Source: an uncultured Isosphaeraceae bacterium (lineage in GTDB: Bacteria; Planctomycetota; Planctomycetia; Isosphaerales; Isosphaeraceae). Taken from it: a DNA stretch of 64,000 nt. The stretch lies in the NCBI GenBank assembly GCA_945957605.1, contig CAMFLR010000001.1, forward strand, positions 372,001 to 436,000, read 5' to 3'. A program made the position numbers and the translations under genes. The notes below the pieces were generated by a model. That model searched no databases. It was not told the origin of the DNA and saw only the letters and a program-made list of their open reading frames with translations. Positions within the stretch are counted from its first letter, which is position 1. Each line of letters starts with the position of its first letter. Positions 37,057 through 45,261 of this stretch are shown here, piece by piece.

Positions 37057-39786
37057 ATGTCCACCTTCGATATCGACGTGACATTCCCCCAGCCGGGAGT
37101 GATACGTCTGCGCAGCCGGAGTCTCTTCGCCGACGCCGGAAACCCCACGTGCAAGCTTTTCGTCGAACGCGCGCTCGAGGCCGAGGAAATCGCCAATATC
37201 ACCGTGGAAAGCGGTGAAGCCGCCCAGGCCGAGCTACATTACAGCCCTAAACTCACAACGCTGCAGCAAGTTGTGAAAAAGGTTGTGTCGCTGCTCTCCC
37301 GCGCCCGTGAAGCGAATCACACCGAGTCGAACGGCCATCTCGCCAACGGCCATTCCACGAACGGCACACATACAACCAACGGCGCCGCTCACAACGGACA
37401 CGCGTCGACCAACGGTTCGGCCCACGCCAAGCCGCAGCCCGTTGAGTCCGCGACCAACTACGCGTCGAAACCGACCGAGCGCCCCAACGTCCTTCGCTTC
37501 CACCGCGTCGGCGTTGCTTCGACAGGTGACTGGGAGATCAAGAGCGAATCGCACGGCCGCTTGAACTTGCGGAATCGCGTGCTCTATCGCAAGGGCGAAC
37601 TCTGCCAGGCGATCGAACGTGAACTCGTAAGCGTGCTTGGTATCGATAAGTTCAAAACGAACGCGTTCTGGTGCACAGTGCAGGTCGATTACGACCCGCG
37701 CATGCTGACGCGCGACCAGGTGCTCGAAATCCTTAACTCGGCCCTGGCGAACACCGAACATCCCACGACGCTCGATAAGCTCGATCTCCATTTGCCGATC
37801 TGCACCGCGTCGCTGCCGCTCGCCGCAGTCGCGCAATTCGCCGTGCCGCCGCTCTTGCCGGTCGCCGCGGCCGTATTTGCGTACACTTCCATTCCGACGT
37901 TCCGCGAAGCGAAGCATGTGCTGTTCGAGGAAAAACGCCTCGGTGTCGACGTGCTCGATGCCATCGTCGTCGTCGGCTGTTTGGGGACAATGTCGATCTT
38001 CCCCGGTGCGGTTTTGTGCTGGTGCTTGAGCTTCGGCCGCGTGCTTGTGAAACGCACGCAAGATAATTCCAAGAAGCTGCTGCTTAACGCCTTCGGTAAA
38101 CAGCCGCGTTACGTTTGGCTTTATCGCGACGGCACCGAAGTGCAAATCTCGATGGATCGCCTGCAGAAGGGCGACATTATCGTCGTGAACACCGGCGAAG
38201 TCGTGCCGGTCGACGGTCACGTCGTCGAAGGGATGGCTATGATCGACCAGCACGCCCTCACTGGTGAATCGACGCCGGCTGAGAAAGGTGTTGGCGACCG
38301 TGTCTTCGCCTCGACCGTGATGGTCGCGGGCAAGATCTTCGTCAACGTCGAAACATCAGGCACTGAAACAGCTTCGGCCAAGATCAGCCAAATTCTCAAC
38401 GACACCGCCGGCTACAAACTTTCGTCGCAGCACAAGGGCGAACGGCTCGCCGACAAGGCGGTCATTCCAACGCTGGCGATCGGCAGTGTCGGTCTCGCGA
38501 CAATGGGCCCTGCCGGTGCCGTCGCAGTCTTGAATAGCGACTTCGGCACCGGTATCCGCATGGCGGCTCCGTTGGCGATGCTTAGCAGCCTGGCGTTGTG
38601 CGCCCACAAGGGGGTGCTCGTCAAGGACGGCCGCGCGCTCGAATTGATGAACGAGGTCGATACCGTTCTGTTCGATAAGACGGGAACGCTGACGCGGGAA
38701 CGTCCCGAGGTTGGCCGGATCATCGCCGACCACGGATTCGGTGAGGAACAGATTCTCGGTTACGCCGCGGCGGCCGAGCGCAAGTTCCATCACCCGATCG
38801 CCCTGGCAATTCTTCACAAGGCCGAAGAACTCGGCCTCGAACTGCCGGCGACCGACGAAACGCAGTACAAGGTCGGCTACGGTATCACGGTGCATGTCGA
38901 CGGCCACACGGTGCGCGTCGGCAGCAAGCGATTCATGGAGATGGAAGGAATCGCGATTCCGCCCAAGGTGATGGAAGCACTCGACGAAGCCCATCGCGAA
39001 GGCTTTACGATGGTCATGGTGGGCGTCGACGACCAACTCGGTGGCGCGATCGAGCTGCAAGCGGCGGTTCGTCCCGAAGTCAAAGACATCATCACCGGAC
39101 TGCGGAAGCGCGGGATCAAGCACATCGCGATCATCTCGGGCGACCACGAAGCGCCGACGAAGAAGCTCGCCGAATCGCTGGGAATGGATCGCTATTTCGC
39201 GCAGGTCTTGCCGGCGGATAAGGCGGATTACGTCGAGCGGCTGCAGAAGGAAGGCAAGAAGGTTTGCTTCGTGGGCGACGGGATCAACGACTCGATCGCC
39301 CTCAAGAAGGCGAACGTGTCGATCTCGCTCCGAGGCGCTTCATCGATCGCGACCGACACGGCGCACATCGTCTTCCTTGAAGAAGGTTTGGCGAAGCTGT
39401 GCGAGCTGCGGGATATTGCCCGTGAGCTTGATCAGAACGTGAAGCGAAGCTGGTCGTTGATTCTCGCGCCGAACATCGCCTGTATTGCGGGGGTGTTCAC
39501 CCTCGGGTTCGGGATTATGATGTCAGTCGTGACGAACAACGTCGCGGCGCTAGCGGCCCTCGCGAACGGTGTACTACCCTTGCGCAAGGTGGCGCAAATC
39601 GAGGCCGAACGACGCCACAGGCTGGAGACGAGTCAGAGCCATGGGCTGGAAAGAAACGCTTCACACTCGTCCGCTGAAACGTCCCATCGACACGGCGGCA
39701 CGCGAGGCGATCACGCGCGAGTACAACAAGCGCAAACAGCAAATCCCGATGGCCACCGAGCTCCACTGGCACGCGCATCGGCCTGA
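37057..39786 (+). CDS. P-type (P1B-like) metal ATPase with two HMA-like N-terminal domains, non-CPx
   Basis: A 909-residue ion-pumping ATPase of the inner membrane. Order: HMA-like ferredoxin-fold domain 1 without CxxC (about 3-85); a low-complexity Asn/Gly/His linker (about 90-130); HMA-like domain 2 (about 145-235); TM helices; the actuator TGES (402-405); the TM6 motif DFGTG where typical P1B pumps carry CPx (about 495-499); the phosphorylation site DKTGT (Asp540); a nucleotide domain HP pair (about 579); and GDGIND (740-745). All catalytic motifs are intact. TM6 resembles the non-CPx CtpC/P1B-6 group, so Mn, Fe, Zn or Co are candidates; the ion is not determined. The start 37057 (MSTFDIDV) has AAGAGAG upstream; a start at 36958 is possible but without a site. 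The His-rich tail overlaps the next gene by 146 bases. Confidence 0.92.
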   Translation: MSTFDIDVTFPQPGVIRLRSRSLFADAGNPTCKLFVERALEAEEIANITVESGEAAQAELHYSPKLTTLQQVVKKVVSLLSRAREANHTESNGHLANGHSTNGTHTTNGAAHNGHASTNGSAHAKPQPVESATNYASKPTERPNVLRFHRVGVASTGDWEIKSESHGRLNLRNRVLYRKGELCQAIERELVSVLGIDKFKTNAFWCTVQVDYDPRMLTRDQVLEILNSALANTEHPTTLDKLDLHLPICTASLPLAAVAQFAVPPLLPVAAAVFAYTSIPTFREAKHVLFEEKRLGVDVLDAIVVVGCLGTMSIFPGAVLCWCLSFGRVLVKRTQDNSKKLLLNAFGKQPRYVWLYRDGTEVQISMDRLQKGDIIVVNTGEVVPVDGHVVEGMAMIDQHALTGESTPAEKGVGDRVFASTVMVAGKIFVNVETSGTETASAKISQILNDTAGYKLSSQHKGERLADKAVIPTLAIGSVGLATMGPAGAVAVLNSDFGTGIRMAAPLAMLSSLALCAHKGVLVKDGRALELMNEVDTVLFDKTGTLTRERPEVGRIIADHGFGEEQILGYAAAAERKFHHPIALAILHKAEELGLELPATDETQYKVGYGITVHVDGHTVRVGSKRFMEMEGIAIPPKVMEALDEAHREGFTMVMVGVDDQLGGAIELQAAVRPEVKDIITGLRKRGIKHIAIISGDHEAPTKKLAESLGMDRYFAQVLPADKADYVERLQKEGKKVCFVGDGINDSIALKKANVSISLRGASSIATDTAHIVFLEEGLAKLCELRDIARELDQNVKRSWSLILAPNIACIAGVFTLGFGIMMSVVTNNVAALAALANGVLPLRKVAQIEAERRHRLETSQSHGLERNASHSSAETSHRHGGTRGDHARVQQAQTANPDGHRAPLARASA

Positions 39787-39952
39787 GTTCACAATCCGAT
39801 CTCCGATGATCTCGTTCATCGTCCACTTCACGGACGACAAGATGACCGTTGACGCCGATCTTTCGCTCGCCGCGAAGATGATGGCGACCCAGCAAAACCG
39901 TAAGGATGCCGTCGACTTCATCGACTCGATCGTGAACGACCTCGACCTCTGA
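39641..39952 (+). CDS. Small protein, PHA-granule-domain-like
   Basis: A 103-residue soluble protein. The C-terminal two thirds (MATELHWHAHRPEFTIRSP, then FIVHFTDDKMTVDADLSL) show the strand pattern of the polyhydroxyalkanoic-acid-system family; the N-terminal third is a basic helix. That assignment is tentative. It overlaps the end of the ATPase frame by 146 bases in another frame, and both frames look plausible; the ATPase tail there is low in family similarity. The ATG at 39641 has a weak GGAGACGAG upstream. An upstream frame extension to 39569 is rejected. It may be a small accessory protein in the ATPase operon. Confidence 0.6.
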   Translation: MGWKETLHTRPLKRPIDTAAREAITREYNKRKQQIPMATELHWHAHRPEFTIRSPMISFIVHFTDDKMTVDADLSLAAKMMATQQNRKDAVDFIDSIVNDLDL

Positions 39953-40023
39953 CCCAGACGTCCCATATTTGCGGGGCGTCTGGTCTGTTAATCGTGCCCC
40001 CTCATTCGCGGTGGTGAATGGCC

Positions 40024-40575
40024 ATGTCTGACTCGACTTGCCCCGAACCCAGCCACGACCATCCGCACGAGGCTGGACACGAACACCACCACCATAAATC
40101 TCTGCGCACTCGCGCAATGATCGCGCCGCCGGATCCCAAGGCCAAGCGTTTCGACATCTTTCTGATCGACACGCATTGGAACTCGCCGGTCTCGCGCGCG
40201 ATTCGCTCTCACTTGCGGCTGCTCCAGGAATATCAGCCGCAGGACAGCTTTTACGAGCTCACGCGCGAACAATCGGTCGAGGTCCTCAAGCACGACCCCA
40301 AACTGATCGGCATGGATCCAACGATTGTCGTCTACGACATTTACGGATCAAGCCGGGGCGATTGCGGCGCCTATCGCGGTTTTCGGCTCAATCTCGGACT
40401 GATGCGCAACGGTGAACAGGCGCTTGCACGACTGCATGAGTTCCTGCGATTCATCGCCGAGCACCGGATGGCCGAACATCTCGACCGCGAGGTCAAGCGC
40501 GAGCTGCACCGCGAAGGGGTTGATGGCATGATCAAGATCCTTCGCGAAGCATCAGTCGACTTGCTCATTGAGTGA
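40024..40575 (+). CDS. Histidine-rich N-terminus protein, thioredoxin-fold-like body
   Basis: A 183-residue soluble protein. Residues about 5-27 form a His-rich tract (DHPHEAGHEHHHH) with strong metal-binding potential. The rest shows a beta-alpha-beta-alpha-beta-beta-alpha pattern (FDIFLID, SPVSRAIRSHLRLL, a FYELT strand, then GMDPTIVVYDIYG) that looks like a thioredoxin-type fold, with a Pro before the third strand but no CxxC; this fold call is inference. A long helical tail (HLDREVKRELHREGVDG) follows. GGTGG lies nine bases before ATG 40024; an ATG at 40018 is too close to that site. It is in the ATPase cluster, 27 bases before the small TM protein. A metal chaperone or buffer is the likely role. 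Confidence 0.75.
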   Translation: MSDSTCPEPSHDHPHEAGHEHHHHKSLRTRAMIAPPDPKAKRFDIFLIDTHWNSPVSRAIRSHLRLLQEYQPQDSFYELTREQSVEVLKHDPKLIGMDPTIVVYDIYGSSRGDCGAYRGFRLNLGLMRNGEQALARLHEFLRFIAEHRMAEHLDREVKRELHREGVDGMIKILREASVDLLIE

Positions 40576-40602
40576 GCTATTTTCGACTATAGGAGTCTTA
40601 CG

Positions 40603-40809
40603 ATGCATGAAGAACATTCGATTCTGCCGCTCGTTGTCGCCGGCGTGGTTCTCGCCGGAGTCGGCTTCGAGGTCGACCGCCGCCGCAAGAAGCTGCGCCA
40701 GGTGTTCAACACCTTCGACAAGCAGGAAAGCCGCATCGCCGAGGCACTCGAGTCGCTCGTAAGGAGCGGTCAGCTCAAACCTTACTTCGTTGGCGGCACC
40801 CACTCCTGA
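40603..40809 (+). CDS. Small single-TM protein preceding the pseudo-ATPase
   Basis: A 68-residue protein: N-terminal transmembrane helix (about 7-23, ILPLVVAGVVLAGVGF) followed directly by basic residues (DRRRKKLRQ) and an amphipathic helix (DKQESRIAEALESLVRSG). The predicted orientation is Nout with a cytoplasmic tail. The ATG has AGGAG seven bases upstream, and its TGA overlaps the ATG of the next gene by one base (TGATG). It is therefore translationally coupled to the pseudo-ATPase. It resembles in size and layout the small membrane partners found beside some P-type ATPases; no sequence similarity to a named one is evident. Confidence 0.75.
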   Translation: MHEEHSILPLVVAGVVLAGVGFEVDRRRKKLRQVFNTFDKQESRIAEALESLVRSGQLKPYFVGGTHS

Positions 40810-43262
40810 TGAGATGGGTCGTTACGACGCGTGCGAGGATGAAGATGGGTTCCACTCCACCATCCCGAACAACAATCGCCGCCTCCGCGCCCCAGATCAC
40901 CTGGGACGCCGGCGTGGTTCGCATTGTTGACGTGTCGACATTCGGCAAAGGGAACGACGCAGCCGCCGCTCGCTTTCTCGACCGCGTGTTTCAGATCGAT
41001 TCCGTCGCCGCGGTGGAGTTGAATCGCGAGCGCGGCGCGATCGAGATCAAGCTAGCTAGTTCCAAAACCAGCCCATCCGATTTTCTGGGTGCGTTAGCCC
41101 TTGCAGCACGTCAGAATGGCGCGACCAAACCTTCAGTTTCACTGCCGCGCTGGGCGGTCGAGCGCAACTGCACGCTGCACCGTAACTACGGTCTCGTTTC
41201 GACCTGCAAGATCATCACCGATCGCCCTGGCGTGCTGCGAATCAAGCACGAGGCCATTCGCGATGACCGCGTTGTTTCCGATGATTTCGCGAGTGCCATC
41301 GCATCAATTCCGGGTGTGCTGAGTGCCCGAATCGGCATGTGGTCGAATGTTTTGACCGTTCGGTTCGACTCGAAACGACTCGCTGTTGCACGCCTGGTTC
41401 GGCAGATTGAAACCGTTCTCGACGCCGCTCCCGGATGGGAAGACACGCTGCCGCAGCCCGTCAAAACGCGTTATGCGATTCCGAATCTCACGCTCGCAAC
41501 CGCGGCGGTGGGAGACTTCCTGCTTCCTGTCGTGGCGCCGGCGAGCGCAGCGATGCTGATCTGGCTGAACATTCGCACGTTCCGCACGGCTGGTGCGCAA
41601 CTCAAACAGCGCAAAATCGGCGTGCCGTTGCTGTATTGCACCATTCTCGGCACGGCACTCCTCAGCGGTCAGTTCTTCGCCTCTGCGCTGATGTACTGGA
41701 CCTTCAAATTCTGGCACGGCCGGCTTAGCCGCGATGTCGCATCGCAGCGCCGGCGGCTTGTCGCCGAGAGTCTGCCGCGTCCCCAACTCGCCCGCATGCT
41801 GATTGCCAATAACAGTGAGGTGCTCGTTCCGCTCGATCGCCTTCGTCCCGGCGATCGCTTCGTCGTGAGTGCCAACGAAACGGTTCCCGCCGATGGCGTC
41901 ATCGTCGAAGGAACGGCAATCGTTGATGAACGCGGACTGCAAGGCGGCGAATCGGTTTCGCGAAAACGTAAGGGCGACAGTTTGCACGCCTGCTCGACCG
42001 TGCTTGTGGGCGAGCTGACCGTCGAGGTCCGCCGGTCAATCGACGAAACGCGATCGTCGCAAATCGTCAAGTCGCTCGTGATGGCGACCAGCCCGTCCCC
42101 TGGCCCGCTCGGCCCAACCCGTCGCGCCGAAGAATTCGCCGATCGCAAGGTTGGCGCGACGCTGGCAACCGCGGGTTTCGGCTTACTGGTTGGTGATCTG
42201 ACGACTGCAGCCGCGATTCTCCGGCCCGACTATGCCACCGGCCCAGGAGTGACGACTCCGCTCGAAACCCTGCGGTCCGTCACGCTCTGCGCTCGCCAAG
42301 GAATCGCCGCCCGCGATCCTGAAGTGTTCGACCGGCTCGCGAAGGTCAATGAGATCGTGCTGATCGACACGCCCGACTTGCATCGCGGGATGCTCACGGT
42401 CGTCACCGTGCACTCGCCGTACATCTCCGAAAATGAAATGCTCCGCTATGCTGCGAGTGCGTTTCGCCATCTGATTGACGACCGCGCAACAGCTCTGATC
42501 GACGCCTGTCGCGAGCGGCAAATTCCTGTTTTGAATCTCGCCGCGGTCGATTTCGAGTCGGGTGTCACGGCGATTCAGGACAAACACAAGATTCGCGTCC
42601 GCGAACGCGAGCGAGCGCTTGGCGCGGTGGGCCCTCTTGAAGTTGAAGTCGATGGCCGACCGCTTGGGTGGATTAGTTTCGCTCGCTCGACACGATCGGC
42701 CGCCGCTGGCTTTGTTTCGGAACTTCGTCGAGTCGCCAATTGCCCGGTCATTCTCTTGACCGATCGCCCCGCCAGCGAGACCGACGATCTGATTCGCAAG
42801 CTCGGCGTGACCGAGATCCACCGAGGTGCCGCGCCCGATCGCGCATCAGAATTCCTGGCGGTGCGCAGAAAGGCTGGACGTCGCTGTGCGCTCATTGGTG
42901 ATTGCACACGATATAGTGATGCGGTGAATCAATCGCACGTCTCGATTTCGAACGCGCCTGAAGCGTCGTGGGAGTCGAACACCGCTTCTGTGCTGCTGCT
43001 CGACGGCCGACTCGACAATGCAGCGAAGCTTTTCGAAATCGCCCGAACGCATGCCGCGCGAATTACTGTGGCCGAGCGATTTATCATTTGGCCTGGCCTC
43101 TTTTGCGTCGCCGGCGCATTCTTTTTCGGAGCCACGGCGCTAACGGCCGTGCTCGTGAGCAACCTGGGAACGCTGGGGCTTTACAACCGTTCGGTCGAAG
43201 GCCTACAGTCGCTCAAACCTCGTACACGCGCGCTCGCGCCGCCTTCCCGAATTGTCGCGTGA
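40809..43262 (+). CDS. Catalytically dead P-type ATPase paralogue with two HMA-like domains
   Basis: An 817-residue membrane protein aligning over its whole length with the intact ATPase at 37057-39786: two HMA-like domains without CxxC (about 34-102 and 138-206), TM helices, actuator, TM6, P-domain and C-terminal TM pair. Every catalytic motif is altered. TGES is GGES (379-382); DKTGT is DTPDL (520-524); GDGIND is GDCTRY (697-702); the HP pair is HL (about 554); the TGD/SGD block is TDR. TM6 keeps DYATG in the place of the active copy's DFGTG, with the following Pro. It therefore cannot form a phospho-enzyme in the normal way, but may still bind ion or partner. A long open frame argues against recent decay. 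The start is ATG 40809, coupled to the preceding gene; ATG 40845 has GAGG upstream and is an alternative. Confidence 0.9.
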   Translation: MRWVVTTRARMKMGSTPPSRTTIAASAPQITWDAGVVRIVDVSTFGKGNDAAAARFLDRVFQIDSVAAVELNRERGAIEIKLASSKTSPSDFLGALALAARQNGATKPSVSLPRWAVERNCTLHRNYGLVSTCKIITDRPGVLRIKHEAIRDDRVVSDDFASAIASIPGVLSARIGMWSNVLTVRFDSKRLAVARLVRQIETVLDAAPGWEDTLPQPVKTRYAIPNLTLATAAVGDFLLPVVAPASAAMLIWLNIRTFRTAGAQLKQRKIGVPLLYCTILGTALLSGQFFASALMYWTFKFWHGRLSRDVASQRRRLVAESLPRPQLARMLIANNSEVLVPLDRLRPGDRFVVSANETVPADGVIVEGTAIVDERGLQGGESVSRKRKGDSLHACSTVLVGELTVEVRRSIDETRSSQIVKSLVMATSPSPGPLGPTRRAEEFADRKVGATLATAGFGLLVGDLTTAAAILRPDYATGPGVTTPLETLRSVTLCARQGIAARDPEVFDRLAKVNEIVLIDTPDLHRGMLTVVTVHSPYISENEMLRYAASAFRHLIDDRATALIDACRERQIPVLNLAAVDFESGVTAIQDKHKIRVRERERALGAVGPLEVEVDGRPLGWISFARSTRSAAAGFVSELRRVANCPVILLTDRPASETDDLIRKLGVTEIHRGAAPDRASEFLAVRRKAGRRCALIGDCTRYSDAVNQSHVSISNAPEASWESNTASVLLLDGRLDNAAKLFEIARTHAARITVAERFIIWPGLFCVAGAFFFGATALTAVLVSNLGTLGLYNRSVEGLQSLKPRTRALAPPSRIVA

Positions 43263-43287
43263 GCCGTTCCGTTGTGAGAAACTCTCC

Positions 43288-43629
43288 GTGATCGATCAAT
43301 CGGCCCCCGAATTGCATGATTTGCGCGAGGCGACATCGGAAAGCGCCGAGCCTGCGCGCGAAATCGATATGACCCAATTGCCCCGCGAAGTCGGCGCAAT
43401 GCTTGTTTCGGTCGGCGTGCTCGGTGTTGTGCTTCCCGGAATCGCAGGAGTTCCGGCGCTTGTTGTAGGTGGACTTGTACTGTGGCCCGAGGGATTCAAA
43501 CGTGTTGATCACTGGTTCCGTGCTCGCTGTCCCAAGCTTCACGAAACCAGCATGAAACAGGTCGGCCGCTATCTCGACGATCTGGAGCGCCGATTCCCGA
43601 ACTCAACCGTAAAAACCGAGTCGCCATGA
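43288..43629 (+). CDS. Small PGPxGxP-type membrane hairpin protein, copy 1
   Basis: A 113-residue protein with a soluble N-terminus, a hydrophobic glycine-rich segment (about residues 35-60) containing a GVVLPGIAGVPALVVGG hairpin, then LWPEGFKRVDHWFRARCP and a helical tail (SMKQVGRYLDDLERRFP). It is paralogous to the next gene; both share LP(R/K)EVG, the G(x)LPG(x)xGxP hairpin, and LWPxxFxR followed by a CPxxH block and LxxLERxFP-like tail. It resembles PGPGW/DUF454-type short membrane proteins. The GTG start at 43288 is chosen with a modest GAGAA site; TTG 43252 overlaps the preceding stop. Its stop overlaps the next start. Confidence 0.72.
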   Translation: MIDQSAPELHDLREATSESAEPAREIDMTQLPREVGAMLVSVGVLGVVLPGIAGVPALVVGGLVLWPEGFKRVDHWFRARCPKLHETSMKQVGRYLDDLERRFPNSTVKTESP

Positions 43630-43952
43630 AAGAGTCCGCCATGGAACCAGCCTACGCCGACGGCCCCGTCTCGCTGCCGATGACTCGGGACGACGCTTCC
43701 GCATTCGAGCCGCAAACGCTGCCGAAGGAAGTGGGTGTGCTGGTGATGGTGGCGGGTGTCGGCGGCCTGATTCTGCCGGGACCGATCGGCACGCCGCTCA
43801 TTTTGATCGGCGGCGTGATTCTCTGGCCCAGGATGTTCGGCCGAATCGAGCGTGCATTCCAGCGTCAGTGTCCGTCAATTCACGCGCAGGCGCTTCGCCA
43901 GCTGCAACGGTTTCTCCACGACCTCGAAGCACGTTATCCGCTGCCCAAGTAG
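43626..43952 (+). CDS. Small PGPxGxP-type membrane hairpin protein, copy 2
   Basis: A 108-residue paralogue of the preceding protein: soluble N-terminus, hydrophobic hairpin GLILPGPIGTPLILIGG (about 50-70), then LWPRMFGRIERAFQRQCP and a helix (QALRQLQRFLHDLEARYP). The ATG overlaps the preceding TGA (ATGA), so the pair is translated coupled. ATG 43641 is an alternative with AAAGAG upstream. Both copies contain one Cys in the CPxxH block, a possible metal contact or disulfide. They may bend membranes or pack as a scaffold; that is a hypothesis based only on the hairpin. Confidence 0.75.
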   Translation: MKESAMEPAYADGPVSLPMTRDDASAFEPQTLPKEVGVLVMVAGVGGLILPGPIGTPLILIGGVILWPRMFGRIERAFQRQCPSIHAQALRQLQRFLHDLEARYPLPK

Positions 43953-43995
43953 GCCGGCGAACGATTCATCAACGATGATCAGAATTCGCGGCGTG

Positions 43996-44014
43996 GACGC
44001 TACTTTTTAGCGTC
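43996..44014 (+). terminator. Short hairpin between gene blocks
   Basis: GACGCTA (43996-44002) pairs with TAGCGTC (44008-44014) around a five-base CTTTT loop; the stem is flanked by a direct repeat GCGGCGTGG. No strong T tract follows, so an attenuating rather than absolute terminator is possible. Confidence 0.4.
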
Positions 44015-44123
44015 GCGGCGTGGTATGAAATGACTGCCAGTTCATCACGCTTCTCATGTTTAGGCGTGACGGGCTGTTTTGCGCGCAAACCCGACTTGCT
44101 TCCACCGCGCCAGGAGCCTGGAC

Positions 44124-45233
44124 GTGAGCTTGAATTACCTGCTCGTGTTCGTGCCGATTGCGATCTTGCTCGATCAGGTGGGAGAGAAGCTGGGAATCGG
44201 TCCGGTCGTCATCTTCTTCTGCTCGGCAATCGCACTGATTCCACTCGCAAGCCTGACCGAAAAGGCGACCGACGCTCTCGCGTCCTATCTCGGCGCGACC
44301 TGGGGCGGATTGCTTAGCGCATCGCTCGGAAATGCGCCCGAAATCATCATCGGTTTCTTCGCGCTGAAGCAGGGACTTGTCGAGGTTGTAAAGGCGTCGA
44401 TCACCGGGTCGATCATCGGCAATTTGCTGTTCGGGCTTGGCGTCTCAATGTTCGCCGGTGGCGTCAAAAACGGCGTGCAAAAATTCAATAAGGTGATCGC
44501 GGGAATGAACGCCGGCCTGCTCACGCTCGCCGCAACTGGCCTGATCATCCCTGCCGTTTTTCACTACTCGTCAGCCGCTGTCACGAACGAAATCAGCCGA
44601 GAAATCGCCGTCGTTCTCTTCATCATTTATCTCGCTAGCCTTGCTTATACCTTTATCACGAATCGTCGACTGATCGACGCCGAGGCGATTCGCGAGCAGA
44701 TCGAAAAGACACCCGAACCTCCTGGTGGAGAGTCGGGCTGGAGCCGCAAGAAAGCGCTGGTGATTCTGACGATCGTCACAATCACGTTGGCGTATCTGAG
44801 CGAAATCCTTACATCGGCGATTGAACCGGCCTCGAAGAGCTTGCACTTCACCGCGCAGTTTTCTGGCGTCTTCTTGCTGGCGCTTGTTGGCAATGTCGCG
44901 CAGGTTTTCAATTCGATTAGCTTCGCGCGCTCGGACAAGATGGACCTCTCGCTCGGCGTCACTGTTGGTTCCAGCATTCAGGTCGCGCTCGTCGTGGCGC
45001 CGGTACTCGTGTTCTGCGGGTTTCTCATGGGACATCCCATGAATCTGCTGTTTAGCCGGTTCGAGGTGATCGGCGTCGCGCTCGCTGTGTTTCTCATCCG
45101 GCAACTGATAAGCGACGGCACTTCGAACTGGCTCGAAGGCTTGATGCTGATGGCGGTCTATTTCATGCTCGCCTTCGCGTTTTACCATCTGCCAGGCCAT
45201 CCTGCGCAAGCCGCCCATGTGATGGTGCACTAA
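44124..45233 (+). CDS. CAX-type cation/proton exchanger with altered second acidic motif
   Basis: A 369-residue inner-membrane protein with about eleven TM helices, of the Ca2+/H+ antiporter (CAX) family. The first alpha-repeat motif is intact: SLGNAPEII with Glu73. The second, normally GNAAE, reads GNVAQV (256-261): the key Glu is Gln260. The cytoplasmic loop after TM6 has no acidic cluster. The exchanger may have a changed ion preference or reduced transport. The start is GTG 44124 with AGGAG seven bases upstream; a TTG start at 44079 is rejected. It forms a block with the large membrane protein 28 bases downstream. It belongs to the cation-handling cluster by position. Confidence 0.88.
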   Translation: MSLNYLLVFVPIAILLDQVGEKLGIGPVVIFFCSAIALIPLASLTEKATDALASYLGATWGGLLSASLGNAPEIIIGFFALKQGLVEVVKASITGSIIGNLLFGLGVSMFAGGVKNGVQKFNKVIAGMNAGLLTLAATGLIIPAVFHYSSAAVTNEISREIAVVLFIIYLASLAYTFITNRRLIDAEAIREQIEKTPEPPGGESGWSRKKALVILTIVTITLAYLSEILTSAIEPASKSLHFTAQFSGVFLLALVGNVAQVFNSISFARSDKMDLSLGVTVGSSIQVALVVAPVLVFCGFLMGHPMNLLFSRFEVIGVALAVFLIRQLISDGTSNWLEGLMLMAVYFMLAFAFYHLPGHPAQAAHVMVH

Positions 45234-45261
45234 AAAGCGTTGATGCTTTTGGGATAGATTC

